This document shows positions 16,315 to 24,935 of a stretch of DNA of 64,000 bases, in pieces. Position numbers and translations under genes: made by a program. Position 1 is the first letter of the stretch. Each line of letters begins with the position of its first letter. Below the pieces are notes generated by a model. The model was not told where the DNA came from and did no database searches. It worked only from the letters and a program-made list of their open reading frames with translations. The stretch spans positions 124,001 through 188,000 of the forward strand of contig NZ_SMRP01000001.1 in the NCBI RefSeq assembly GCF_004353915.1, written 5' to 3'. This stretch comes from Paraburkholderia silviterrae (lineage in GTDB: Bacteria > Pseudomonadota > Gammaproteobacteria > Burkholderiales > Burkholderiaceae).

Positions 16315-16776
16315 TCAGGCCGCCTGCGGCTCCTCGTGACGCACGAGCATGACCGGACGGTCGGCCATGCGCAGGAACGACTCCGCCACGCTGCCGAGCA
16401 GCAACCGCTTCATGCCCGACAAGCCGCGCGTGCCCATCACGACGAGGTCTGCCTCATCTTCCGCTGCGATGCGGTAGATCACTGCCGCAACTTCCTCGCC
16501 CATCGAGTCGGCGGCGCGCGCCGTGCCCGTCACGCCGGCCTGCGCGAACACCGTCTTCGCTTCCTCGAGTGCGGCGGTGGCGACATCGGCCTCGGCCGAC
16601 TGGCGCGTCTGCTCCTCCGCAAAACCGGTACTGATATCGACGAGACGCGCCGGATGCTGGACCACGCAGAGCGCCTCTACGGCCGCACCTGTCGCCTTGG
16701 CGATCTTTACGGCCTCGTCGAGCGCGCGGCGTCCGCTACGGCTGCCGTCGACGGCCACCAGAATCAGCTTGTACAT
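16315..16776 (-). CDS. Universal stress protein UspA family
   Basis: 153 residues. The first strand MYKLILVAVDGSRSG and the ATP-binding signature VMGTRGLSGMKRLLLGSVAESFL (G-2x-G-9x-G-S type, about residues 116-138) are both intact, so this is an ATP-binding Usp. Cytoplasmic. GGGAGG lies about 5 bases before ATG 16776. It follows the truncated alcohol dehydrogenase on the same strand by 168 bases; Usp, alcohol dehydrogenase and phosphoketolase genes commonly cluster under low-oxygen control in this group. Confidence 0.9.
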   Translation of the reverse strand: MYKLILVAVDGSRSGRRALDEAVKIAKATGAAVEALCVVQHPARLVDISTGFAEEQTRQSAEADVATAALEEAKTVFAQAGVTGTARAADSMGEEVAAVIYRIAAEDEADLVVMGTRGLSGMKRLLLGSVAESFLRMADRPVMLVRHEEPQAA

Positions 16777-16944
16777 TGTTACCTCCCGGGCCAGGCCCAT
16801 GATGCGCGGCATCCGCCGTGCGCGGCCCCGGTCGTCCGAGGCGCGCGCGACGGCCTTGCCGGCCGTTGCGTCCCACGCGAGCCGCCTTGCAGGCTCGCGC
16901 AATCGAAAAACTGCCTATTCGTTCGCATTCACTGGTCTTCGTTG

Positions 16945-17670
16945 CTACTCGCTGGTCGCCGCGGGCACCAGCGCGCCCACGGGCGCGAACAGCAGCGCTG
17001 CGTCGAGCGGCTCAGGCGGTGCTTCGTCGCTGCCGCCTGCCCACGCCGCGCCCAGGCGCCGGGCGAAACGCTGCGCGTCGTGGTCGCCGGGACGCGTGAA
17101 CGCATAGACCATGCGCCCCTGGTGCCGCGCGATCTGCGCGACGATGTGCGCCGCCGCGCCAAATCCATAAATGCCGATACAGGGTGCAACGCCAGCCAGC
17201 GCGAGCGTGCGATAGCCGATCAGCCCCGCGCACAGAAGCGGTGCGGCTTCGACATCGCTGTATTGGCGAGGCAGATGGAAGCAGTAATGGGCATCGGCAA
17301 CCGTGCGTTGCGCGTAGCCGCCGTCGATCGTGTAGCCCGTGAACCCGGGCGCGTCGCAGAGATTTTCGCGGCCGCGCTGGCAAAAGCGGCAATGGCCGCA
17401 GGTGTGGCCGAGCCAGGGCACGCCCACGCGATGGCCCGGCGCGAAGCCCGTGACGCCCGCACCGAGCGCCGCCACCGTGCCGACGATTTCGTGGCCGGGA
17501 ATCAGCGGACGTTTCGGCTGCGTCAGGTCGCCGTCGACCACATGGAGATCGGTGCGGCACACACCGCACGCATGAACGTCGATGAGCAGTTCGCCCGCAG
17601 CGGGAACCGGATCGGGCAGGTCCGCCTCTCGCAGCCGCGGACTCGTACCGTCGAACAGCATGGCGCGCAT
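16945..17670 (-). pseudogene. Zinc alcohol dehydrogenase, C-terminally truncated
   Basis: 241 residues where the family has about 330-340. The N-terminal catalytic domain is complete: zinc ligands CGVCRTD and GHEIVG, and the structural zinc cysteines CGHCRFCQRGRENLC. The nucleotide-binding region starts (IGIYGFGAAAHIVAQ) but the sequence stops at LFAPVGALVPAATSE, where intact relatives continue for about 90 more residues. The catalytic part is undamaged, so the decay is recent or the product folds partly. Its leader contains a relative of the 2.2-kb hairpin repeat just before the GGGAGG ribosome site. Confidence 0.75.
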
Positions 17671-17690
17671 CGCCGTCCTCCCGTTGATCG

Positions 17691-17774
17691 GAGTTGGTGC
17701 ATCAGCTGCCGGCCGAAGTGAGTGCTTTAGCTGTCGGGCGCAATGAGTGCTTTGGCACTGACTCCGGCCCCATG
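17691..17774 (-). repeat. Hairpin repeat copy in the alcohol dehydrogenase leader
   Basis: Read on the minus strand from 17774 it runs CATGGGGCCGGAGT, CAGTGCCAAAGCACT, then CCGACAGCTAAAGCACT, the last being a 17-base exact match to 2284-2300. It therefore belongs to the 2175-2417 family. Like that array, it is in sense orientation to the gene it precedes and ends shortly before the ribosome site (GGGAGG, then ATG 17670). Confidence 0.8.
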
Positions 17775-17956
17775 CAGCGCGCTGACTCCGCCGCACACAA
17801 AACTCGCGTTTCACGTCCCGGAAGGCGCTCAGGAAGCTCGGCGCAGCGCACACCGCGCGCGGGGACGCATCATCCATGTTACGCGGTCGGCGCGCGCACG
17901 GCGACGAGTGCGCGCGGACACCCGGAGGAAGCGCTCCCAGCGATCGTGGGACCCTG

Positions 17957-17981
17957 CCTCCGACCGACAGCTTTGCATGGG
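17957..17981 (+). repeat. Partial third copy of the leader repeat
   Basis: CTCCGACCGACAGCTTTGCATGG shares the CCGACAGCT and TTGCATGGG words of the array at 2175-2417. It faces right, toward AGGAGCAG, an ATG at 18015 and the phosphoketolase remnant. It is too short for certainty, but its position again is just upstream of a ribosome-site-like sequence. Confidence 0.5.
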
Positions 17982-18076
17982 ATGGAACCACGCTCCATCG
18001 ACCAGGAGCAGCAAATGAGCCCGATCAGCCCTGAAGAAGGCATGGCGAGGCGCTTCAAGCAGTTCAGCTCGAAGCC

Positions 18077-18220
18077 GTGATCGATCGCGTGGATGGACTC
18101 GCGCAAAGCGCCGAGCATGTGCGGCAGACGCTGCACGACAAGCTCGCCGCGCACCGCCCGCTCGTGGACGAATACGGCGACGACATGCCCGGGATCCGCA
18201 ACCGGCGATGGTCGCGCACG
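18077..18220 (+). pseudogene. C-terminal remnant of phosphoketolase
   Basis: About 45 residues beginning VIDRVDGLAQSAEHVRQTL, then DKLAAHRPLVDEYGDDMPG and IRNRRW. This matches the conserved end of xylulose-5-P/fructose-6-P phosphoketolase (DVIDRVP..., then EHGEDMPEIRDW in intact proteins). Upstream the frame meets a stop at 18032-18034 and no TPP-binding domain exists, so roughly 750 residues are gone. A 21-codon ORF (18015-18080) with its own ribosome-like site precedes it and may be a scar. Confidence 0.6.
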
Positions 18221-18320
18221 AACGCGCCTGCGCCGGGTGGCAATGACCGGGAACGCGCGGGACGAAGGATGATGCGGGCCACACGCGCTCTGCTGGCCGT
18301 GTGGCTCGCGCGCGAGGCGC

Positions 18321-19292
18321 TCAGTGCGGCACGGTGCGTCCGAACACGCGCACGAACGCGGTGACGAACAGGTCGAGCCGCTCCGAGTCGAGACAATCGA
18401 TGCCCGCCGCGCCCACCCGCCCGCTGCCGCCCGGGAACGCACGGCAGAGCTCGTCGGCGCCACGCGGACGCACGAGCGGCGCGCGCACGCTCACCGCGTA
18501 ATTGCCGTCGGGATTGACGCTCAGCACTGCATGGGCACACGCCGGCTCCTCGATCGCGAGGGCATTGGCGAACACGCCGCGCACGCGACGCGCCCAGGGC
18601 TCGTCGGGGAGCACGCACACGCTGCCGTACTGCACCGTGAACAAGGGTGTGATCTCCTGCGCGCGTTCGAGATCTTCGCGGCGGCACGCCGAAAGACGCG
18701 CGACGAGCGGCTCCGAGACCACGAAGTCGAACGGATCGGCGTAACGCTTGAGCGTCTCGTAGAGCGTGGCAGGCGCGATGAACAGGTCTTCGACACTGTC
18801 GCCGTAGGCGTTGTAATTGATCGACTCACCCAGCTCGCACAACTGTGCGGCCTGCGCTTCGTCGAGCCCGGCTTCGCGCGCGAGCTCGTGCGCGGTGGCC
18901 TGCAGGTTGTCGCCGAACGCCGCCGCGATCGCCCACGGCCGGTACTGCCCGCGCAGATGGCGGTCGACCAGCACGCTCGTGCAGACCTGCGCCGTGGTGT
19001 CGATATGCGCGGCGAGGTTGAGGTTCATCGGCAGCTCGCCCGCGTGGTGATGATCGAAGTACTCGACGTGGACGCCCTGTTCGAGCAGCGCGCAAAGCGC
19101 TTCGCGGTTCGCGTCGAACGAAATGTCGAGCACCGTGAGCGAGTCGCCGGGCCGCGCCTGGACGCGCTTGACGAGCGCGATGTCGCGCTTCGTGCCCGTG
19201 ACGAGCGTGGCCTCGCGCGGCCGGGCGAGGCGAAGCTGGTGCAGCGCGCAGATACCGTCTGCATCACCGTTGAATACGTCGAAATGCGCCAT
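18321..19292 (-). CDS. DHH family phosphoesterase
   Basis: 323 residues. Motif I is FNGDADGICAL (about 7-17), a later TVLDISFD carries another metal-binding Asp, the DHH motif is FDHHHAG (about 79-85), and the C-terminal DHHA1-like end contains FPGGSGRVGAAGID. These proteins cleave phosphodiester bonds in short nucleotides or cyclic dinucleotides with Mn2+. This subgroup is usually of unknown substrate. The gene stands alone, oriented away from the IS5-type gene. Confidence 0.85.
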   Translation of the reverse strand: MAHFDVFNGDADGICALHQLRLARPREATLVTGTKRDIALVKRVQARPGDSLTVLDISFDANREALCALLEQGVHVEYFDHHHAGELPMNLNLAAHIDTTAQVCTSVLVDRHLRGQYRPWAIAAAFGDNLQATAHELAREAGLDEAQAAQLCELGESINYNAYGDSVEDLFIAPATLYETLKRYADPFDFVVSEPLVARLSACRREDLERAQEITPLFTVQYGSVCVLPDEPWARRVRGVFANALAIEEPACAHAVLSVNPDGNYAVSVRAPLVRPRGADELCRAFPGGSGRVGAAGIDCLDSERLDLFVTAFVRVFGRTVPH

Positions 19293-19536
19293 GTCCTGTG
19301 GGTTCCGTTGCGTTGAGCTTCACAGTATCGCGCACCCAATGCGAATCCCACAAAGGGCGGATTTGACCGATCACAGCGAAGGGTGATTCGCACACCACAT
19401 CACACAACTTCGCGCCCAGCAATTCACGCAGATGGACTGACAACGACATACCGCCTCGAGCCAGCCTGCATGCTCAAGCGTCTGGCGGACTCATCAGCCG
19501 CCGCACGCTTGCGCAGCCCGATCTGCCTGCGGACGC

Positions 19537-19932
19537 TCAGGTGCGGGCCAGCGGCCAGCGCAGCGAGAAAGCGACCGGAAAGCGCGGCGCCTTGCGTCCG
19601 GCCGGCGCGCGCCACGGTTGCATGCGCGCGCTCATGGCCGCGCACATGGCGACGCCTTCTTCGCCGTAGAGGCGCTCCATGGCCTGCTGCACGAGGCCGG
19701 CGTCGTACCACATCTTGAAGCGACGATGGCAGGTGCGGAAGTCGGGGTAGCGCTCGGGCAGCTTCGCCCAGACGGAGCCCGTTGAAAGGACCCACAGAAT
19801 GGCTTCGAATACGGCGCGCGAGCAATGCGCGGGACGGCCGCGGCGCGGACCGCTGGAACGGATTTCATGGAAGAGCGGTTCGACGTTGCGCCATTGGGCG
19901 TCGCTAAGCTCCATCGAGGGACGAGGCTGCAT
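19537..19932 (-). CDS. Orphan IS5-type transposase N-terminal domain (DUF4096)
   Basis: 131 residues from ATG 19932. ELSDAQWRNVEPLFHE, GRPAHCSRAVFEAILWVLSTG and WAKLPERYPDFRTCHRRFKMW are the DNA-binding OrfA half of IS5/IS1031 elements. No OrfB with a DDE catalytic core follows and I see no terminal inverted repeats, so it cannot transpose alone. The C-terminus (MQPWRAPAGRKAPRF) departs from transposases. It is either a remnant or a domesticated DNA-binding protein. The start could also be TTG 19965. Confidence 0.65.
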   Translation of the reverse strand: MQPRPSMELSDAQWRNVEPLFHEIRSSGPRRGRPAHCSRAVFEAILWVLSTGSVWAKLPERYPDFRTCHRRFKMWYDAGLVQQAMERLYGEEGVAMCAAMSARMQPWRAPAGRKAPRFPVAFSLRWPLART

Positions 19933-20171
19933 CTGATATTCCAAGTTAGGTTGTCTGACACACAACGACTAAATTAGCCTCACGTCCTCGGGGAAAGTAT
20001 CGGACTATGCCTAAAACGGTCTGAAAATTAGCGTGACGGTAAAGTCGGCATGGCATTGCACCTGCCTGGCCGTGCTTTCGAAATCTTGCTATTGCAACGG
20101 TGTCGTTTCGGCCCGTAACGCTAAAAAGCCGCGCTAAACTGGGACATTCCGGACTCGACGGTGCAATTCCA

Positions 20172-21008
20172 ATGGCACGCTTACCTGTTTCGCCCGCGAA
20201 AACCGGCCGCATTCGCGTCGGCATCGGAGGATGGATTTATCAGCCGTGGCGCGGCACGTTCTATCCCGAAGGGCTCGCGCAGCGGCTCGAACTCGATTAT
20301 GCGAGCCGCCACCTCACCTCGCTGGAAATCAACAGCACGTATTACGGCGCACAGCGCCCCACGAGCTTCATGCGCTGGCACGACGAGACGCCTGACGATT
20401 TCGTGTTCTCGGTGAAGGGCCCGCGCTTCGCGATGAACCGCCGCGTGCTGGCCGAGGCCGGCGCCACGATCGAGCGCTTTCTGGCCGGTGGCGTGCTGAA
20501 TCTGCGCAACAAGCTCGGGCCGATCAACTGGCAATTGTTGCCGGGCAAGCGCTTCGATCCAGAGGACTACGCACGATTTCTCGAGATGCTGCCCGTCGAA
20601 GCCGATGGGCAGGCGCTAAGCCATGCGCTGGAGGTCCGGCACGAGAGTTTCTGCACGCCGGAGTTCGTCGCGCTGGCGCGGCAGCGCGAGGCCGCGATCG
20701 TGGTGTCCGGCGATTCGGAGTACCCACAGATCGCCGACGTTTCGGCGCCCTTCGTCTATGCCCGCATCATGGGCACGGCCGATGGCGAGCCCCTCGGCTA
20801 TTCGCCCGCGGACCTCGACCGCTGGGCCGAGCGCGCGCTCACGTGGGCACAGGGCGGCAACCCTGGCGACCTCGCGACCTTCGACGCACCGCTCGCGGCC
20901 ACGGCCGCACGCGACGTCTATCTCTACGTGATCAGCGGCTACAAGGAGCGCAATCCCGCCGCCGCGATGGCGCTGATCGAGCGCCTGCGCGAGCGCGGCG
21001 CGCAATGA
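20172..21008 (+). CDS. DUF72 domain protein
   Basis: 278 residues. DUF72 features are the N-terminal VGIGGWIYQPWRGTFYP, LEINSTYYGAQRP, FSVKGPRFAMNRR, WQLLPGKRFDPEDYARFL and LEVRHESFCTPEF. The fold is a TIM barrel of unknown activity; Fe-S or nuclease roles have been proposed for relatives. ATG 20172 is chosen because family alignment begins soon after it, though its ribosome site is poor; GTG 20100 is the alternative. Its 3' end faces the sigma-54 gene. Confidence 0.82.
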   Translation: MARLPVSPAKTGRIRVGIGGWIYQPWRGTFYPEGLAQRLELDYASRHLTSLEINSTYYGAQRPTSFMRWHDETPDDFVFSVKGPRFAMNRRVLAEAGATIERFLAGGVLNLRNKLGPINWQLLPGKRFDPEDYARFLEMLPVEADGQALSHALEVRHESFCTPEFVALARQREAAIVVSGDSEYPQIADVSAPFVYARIMGTADGEPLGYSPADLDRWAERALTWAQGGNPGDLATFDAPLAATAARDVYLYVISGYKERNPAAAMALIERLRERGAQ

Positions 21009-21098
21009 GCACCAGAAGCGCATCGAGCGCGCCGACCGCACTAGACGGGCGGTGCGCAGCGGGATCGATCTCGCTGCGCACCACGCGTTGGGCGACGC

Positions 21099-22658
21099 TC
21101 AAAGCTGCCGGCGCATTTCCGCCGCTGGCAGCTTCATCATCTGCCGGTACTTCGTGACAGTGCGGCGCGCCACGCGCACGCCCTGCTTTTCCAGCTCCTG
21201 CGTGAGCACGACATCCGAGAGCGGATCGCGCGGATTCTCCGCGTCGATCATCTCCTTGATGAGCGCGCGCACCGCGGCGGCGGAACAGGTGCCGCCCGTG
21301 CGCGTCTCGAGCTCGCGCGGGAAGAAGCGCTTGAACTCGAAGATGCCGCGCGGCGTGGCCATGTACTTGTTGCCGGTCGCGCGCGACACGGTCGACTCGT
21401 GCAGGCCGAGCTCGTCGGCGACATCGCGCAGCAGCATCGGGCGCAGCGCGATCTCGCCATACTGGAAAAAAGCCTTCTGGCGCGCGACGATGCATTCGCC
21501 CACGCGCAGGATCGTCTCGCAGCGCTTGTGCGCGTTGCGAATCAGCCAGCGCGCTTCCTGCAGTTGCTGCGCGAGCGGCGAGCGGCTCGTCTGCTCCGAG
21601 CGCGCGAACAGCTCCGCATAGAGCTTGTGGATGCGCGCGCGCGGCTCGATGGCCGGATTGACGCTCACCACCCAGCGGCCGCGCACCTGGCGCACGATCA
21701 CGTCAGGCACCACATAGCCGCCGTCCGCGCGACCGTAGTGATTGCCCGGCTTCGGATCGAGGCGCCGCACGAGTGCGCTCGCCGCCTGCAGCGACTGCGC
21801 ATCGCAGCCCAGCTGACGTTGCAGCTCGCCGTGCTCGCGGCGCGCGAGACGCTCCAGATGCCCGGTGACGATGCGATGCGCAAGCTCGCGGTACGGGGTG
21901 TCCTCGGGCATCGCTTCGAGCTGCAGCGCAAGGCACTCCGCAAGCGAGCGAGCGCCGATGCCGGGCCGGTCGAGCGTCTGCACGACGCGCAGCGCGACGC
22001 GCAGGCGGTCCTCATCGAGCGTGTCGCCTATGCCCTCGACGCCGGCGAGATCGGCGAGCTCCTGACGCAGATAGCCGTCGTCGTCGAGCGCCTCGATCAC
22101 CACCTGGACCGCTGCGCGGTCGCGGTCTTCGAGCGGCGAGAGCCGCAGCGCCTCATGCAGCTGCTCGCGCAGCGAGATCGGCACGCGCACCCAGTCGGCG
22201 GCATCGGCTTCGCCGTCTTCCGAGCCGCGATAGCCAGACGACGCGCGCAGCGCACCCGGCAACGGCAGCTCGGAGGCGTACGATGCGCCGTCGTCGCTGT
22301 AGCCGGAAGCTTCGTCGCTGTACGCAGTCGGCTCGCCGCCATAGCTCGCGGCATCGGGTGCCATGCCGCCGTCCGCGGCACTTTCCATGCCGCCGTCCAG
22401 GTCGCCCTCGGGCGCATTGGCGGAGGCTGCGGGCGCGACGCTCGTGGCCGCGCCAATGCCGGCGGCGCCTTCGGCGGCCTCGGCGGCTTCGCCAGTCTCC
22501 TGGGCGGGCGGCACATATTCGAGAAACGGATTGGTATCGAGCGCTTCGCGCAGCTCCTGCTGGAATTCGAGCGACGATAGCTGCAACAGGCGCACGGCCT
22601 GCTGCAGACGCGGCGTCAGCGCCAGATGCTGGCGTGCGTGTAACGCGATGGAAGGCAT
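21099..22658 (-). CDS. rpoN: RNA polymerase sigma-54 factor, probably a second copy
   Basis: 519 residues. Region I (ALHARQHLALTPRLQQAVRL, about 5-50) binds activators, a long acidic Gly/Ala/Ser region II follows (55-150), then the core-binding domain, the HTH (LGLHESTVSRATGNKYM) and the RpoN box ARRTVTKYR (about residue 498) that reads the -24 promoter element. In Burkholderia the main rpoN lies beside lptB and hpf, which are absent here, so this is likely an accessory RpoN. ATG 22658 aligns with the family start. Confidence 0.92.
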   Translation of the reverse strand: MPSIALHARQHLALTPRLQQAVRLLQLSSLEFQQELREALDTNPFLEYVPPAQETGEAAEAAEGAAGIGAATSVAPAASANAPEGDLDGGMESAADGGMAPDAASYGGEPTAYSDEASGYSDDGASYASELPLPGALRASSGYRGSEDGEADAADWVRVPISLREQLHEALRLSPLEDRDRAAVQVVIEALDDDGYLRQELADLAGVEGIGDTLDEDRLRVALRVVQTLDRPGIGARSLAECLALQLEAMPEDTPYRELAHRIVTGHLERLARREHGELQRQLGCDAQSLQAASALVRRLDPKPGNHYGRADGGYVVPDVIVRQVRGRWVVSVNPAIEPRARIHKLYAELFARSEQTSRSPLAQQLQEARWLIRNAHKRCETILRVGECIVARQKAFFQYGEIALRPMLLRDVADELGLHESTVSRATGNKYMATPRGIFEFKRFFPRELETRTGGTCSAAAVRALIKEMIDAENPRDPLSDVVLTQELEKQGVRVARRTVTKYRQMMKLPAAEMRRQL

Positions 22659-23019
22659 GGCTGTCCTGTTCTTGAATTTGATGTGAATGGCCCAGTCCAC
22701 GCAACACTCATGCCAGTTTTTTCAAGCACTTGTTTTATAACGGGATCGACTCTTGCGACGAAGCAATTCCGGCTCCCGGACCCGCCGTGCAGCGAACGTT
22801 TTTACAATCGCCCGAACAAAATTGCGTGCCTGATTCCGTGCTCATTGCGTGCTCATTGAGTACACATCGAGCCCTCGTGCCCCCCAATCCGCCTCGCGCG
22901 GCCATGCCTGAATCCCACATAGTGCGCGCCGTAGCGCCGCCACGCTGGCCGCAATTGGCGCGGCGCGGCATGGACCTTGCGCCACGCTTGAGCGAACACC
23001 AACGGAAAAGGAGAAACGC
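22659..23019. other. Divergent promoter region of rpoN and BON gene
   Basis: 361 bases, no gene. An AT-rich patch (CAAGCACTTGTTTTATAAC, near 22722-22740) probably holds promoters. The word GTGCTCATTG is tandemly repeated at about 22839-22858. I find no convincing -24/-12 sigma-54 promoter. Confidence 0.4.
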
Positions 23020-23373
23020 ATGAAGCGCATTCCAATGCTCAAGACCGTTGCAGGTGTGGCCTGCATGACTTTCGCGCTCGCTGCCGGCGCGCAGACGACC
23101 ACGACCGCGCCTTCGGCACCGCCCTCGGGCAGCTCCGAAAGCATCGGCCAGCACGTTGACGACACAACCATCACGACCAAGGTGAAGACCGAATTGCTGG
23201 CCGCCAGGAACGTGAAGTCCGAGCATATTCACGTGAAGACGCGCAAGGGCGTCGTGTCGCTCACGGGCACCGTGCCGAGCGCGGAGGATCGCGACAACGC
23301 CAAACAGGTGGTCGAAGGCGTGTCGGGCGTGAGCTCGGTGAAGAACCACTTGAAGGTGGCGGCAGCGGAATAA
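23020..23373 (+). CDS. Exported BON-domain protein (OsmY-like)
   Basis: 117 residues, AAAAGGAG 7 bases before ATG. Signal peptide (LKTVAGVACMTFALAAGAQ), a Thr/Ser/Pro linker, then one BON domain (about 42-115): DDTTITTKVKTELLA, IHVKTRKGVVSLTGTV and AKQVVEGVSGVSSVKNHL. Single-BON periplasmic proteins respond to osmotic or envelope stress and bind phospholipid. A single gene convergent with the aldo/keto reductase. Confidence 0.88.
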   Translation: MKRIPMLKTVAGVACMTFALAAGAQTTTTAPSAPPSGSSESIGQHVDDTTITTKVKTELLAARNVKSEHIHVKTRKGVVSLTGTVPSAEDRDNAKQVVEGVSGVSSVKNHLKVAAAE

Positions 23374-23538
23374 CCGTGGACTAGCCGCGCTTTAACCACG
23401 TATTGGCCGCGTATTGGCCGCGCATGGACTCGCCATGCGCGGCGCTCGCCGTGACTGCCGCCCACCGGCGGGCGTGCCACGGCGCCATGCAGCGGGACGC
23501 GTGCGGCGCGCGCCCCCCGCTGCTCTTCGCTACGTCCC

Positions 23539-24591
23539 TCAGCGCTCCTCGCGCTGCGCGTCGCGCAACTGCGCAAGCCGCGCGTCGCCCTGGCGCGCGA
23601 GCATCCAGCCCGGATATTCGGCGGGCAAGCCGCTCACGTCGTCGAGAATCGCGAGCTCTTCCGTGGAGAGCCTCACCTTGGTCGCCGCAACGTTGTCGTC
23701 GAGCTGGTCGGTGCGCTTCGCGCCGACGATCACCGTCGTCACCGCGCGCTGATGCAGGAGCCATGCGAGCGCGATCTGCGCCACCGAAACCCCCTTGCTC
23801 TCGGCGATCGGGCGCATCGCGTCGATGCAATCCCATGCGCGCTCGCGCTCCACGGGCGGAAAGTCGAACGTCGTGCGGCGGCTGCCCGCCTCGCCCTGGC
23901 GGTCGCGCCCATACTTGCCGCTCAGGAGGCCGCCCGCGAGCGGGCTCCACACCATCAGCCCGAGCCCTTCACTCGCGAGCATCGGCACGATTTCGCGCTC
24001 GAGATCGCGGCCCGCGATCGTGTAATACGCCTGCAGCGACTCGAAGCGCGCGAGCCCGTGGTGATGCGCAATGCCCAGCGCCTTCACGATCTGCCATGCG
24101 GCCCAGTTCGAGACGCCCACGTAGCGCACGTAGCCCTGCTGCACGAGCGTGTCGAACGCGCGCACGGTCTCTTCGATGGGCGTGACCGGATCGAAACCGT
24201 GAATCTGGTACAGGTCGATGTGATCGAGCTGCAGGCGGCGCAGGCTCGCCTTCACGCCCTCCATGATGTGATAGCGCGTCGCGCCGCGCTGGTTCGGCGA
24301 GGGGCCCATCTCGCCGAGCACCTTGGTCGCCACCACGACCTGGTCGCGCACCACCTTGAGATTCTTCAGCGCCTGGCCGGTCAACTGCTCGGAAATGCCT
24401 TGCGCGTAGATGTCGGCGGTGTCGATGAAATTGATGCCCGCATCGAGCGCGCGGCCGATCAGGCGTTCGGCATCGGTCTGCTGCAGATCGCCGATCTGGT
24501 TCCAGATGCCGGCGCCGCCGCCGAAGGTCATGGTGCCGAGGCAAAGTTCGGAAACGAAGAGGCCGGTACGGCCAAGAGGATGCATTCGCAT
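23539..24591 (-). CDS. Aldo/keto reductase
   Basis: 350 residues. The N-terminus LGRTGLFVSELCLGTMTFG, the catalytic FIDTADIYAQG (Asp and Tyr), KVLGEMG lysine and the His motif LDHIDLYQIHGFD are all present. NADPH-dependent carbonyl reduction is expected. Start ATG 24591 has GGAG 7 bases upstream; a second ATG lies two codons on. The C-terminus ends LAQLRDAQREER. Cytoplasmic, substrate unknown; no operon partner. Confidence 0.88.
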   Translation of the reverse strand: MRMHPLGRTGLFVSELCLGTMTFGGGAGIWNQIGDLQQTDAERLIGRALDAGINFIDTADIYAQGISEQLTGQALKNLKVVRDQVVVATKVLGEMGPSPNQRGATRYHIMEGVKASLRRLQLDHIDLYQIHGFDPVTPIEETVRAFDTLVQQGYVRYVGVSNWAAWQIVKALGIAHHHGLARFESLQAYYTIAGRDLEREIVPMLASEGLGLMVWSPLAGGLLSGKYGRDRQGEAGSRRTTFDFPPVERERAWDCIDAMRPIAESKGVSVAQIALAWLLHQRAVTTVIVGAKRTDQLDDNVAATKVRLSTEELAILDDVSGLPAEYPGWMLARQGDARLAQLRDAQREER

Positions 24592-24935
24592 GGGGAAACT
24601 CCGACGTGGACCGAGGGAACATCCAACAACGGGGCAGAGGATACTGCGTTCAAGCAAGACGTGCCCGAGGTGCGCCTCAGGCGTTTCGACGTGCGGGGCT
24701 TGGGTACGCTTGTGGGCAAGCCCCGCGGCCGCGCAGGCCGCCGCGCTCCCGAAGCGCCGCCTGGCAGCCGCGCGCGAAACCTGCCAGACTGGCCTTTCGC
24801 GATGTCTTTCGTGCTGTCTTTCCCCACCCATCCGATGAACCGCGCAAGCCCCACGAGCCGTATCTGCCGCACGCGCCGCGCGTCTTGCAGCCCGGCACTT
24901 GAAACCCGCGCGGCGCGCCCTCAAACCTTGTGCGC
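24592..24935. other. Divergent intergenic region before lhr
   Basis: 344 bases between the aldo/keto reductase and the helicase, pointing in opposite directions. It should hold both promoters. I see no gene, no RNA-like structure and no strong operator in it. Confidence 0.4.

Noticed and set aside
18015..18080. 21-codon ORF with AGGAGCAG before the phosphoketolase remnant
   Set aside because: Possible scar; no similarity, so not listed as a separate gene.
22659..23019. Sigma-54 promoter before rpoN or BON
   Set aside because: No TGGCAC-N5-TTGC match with correct spacing.
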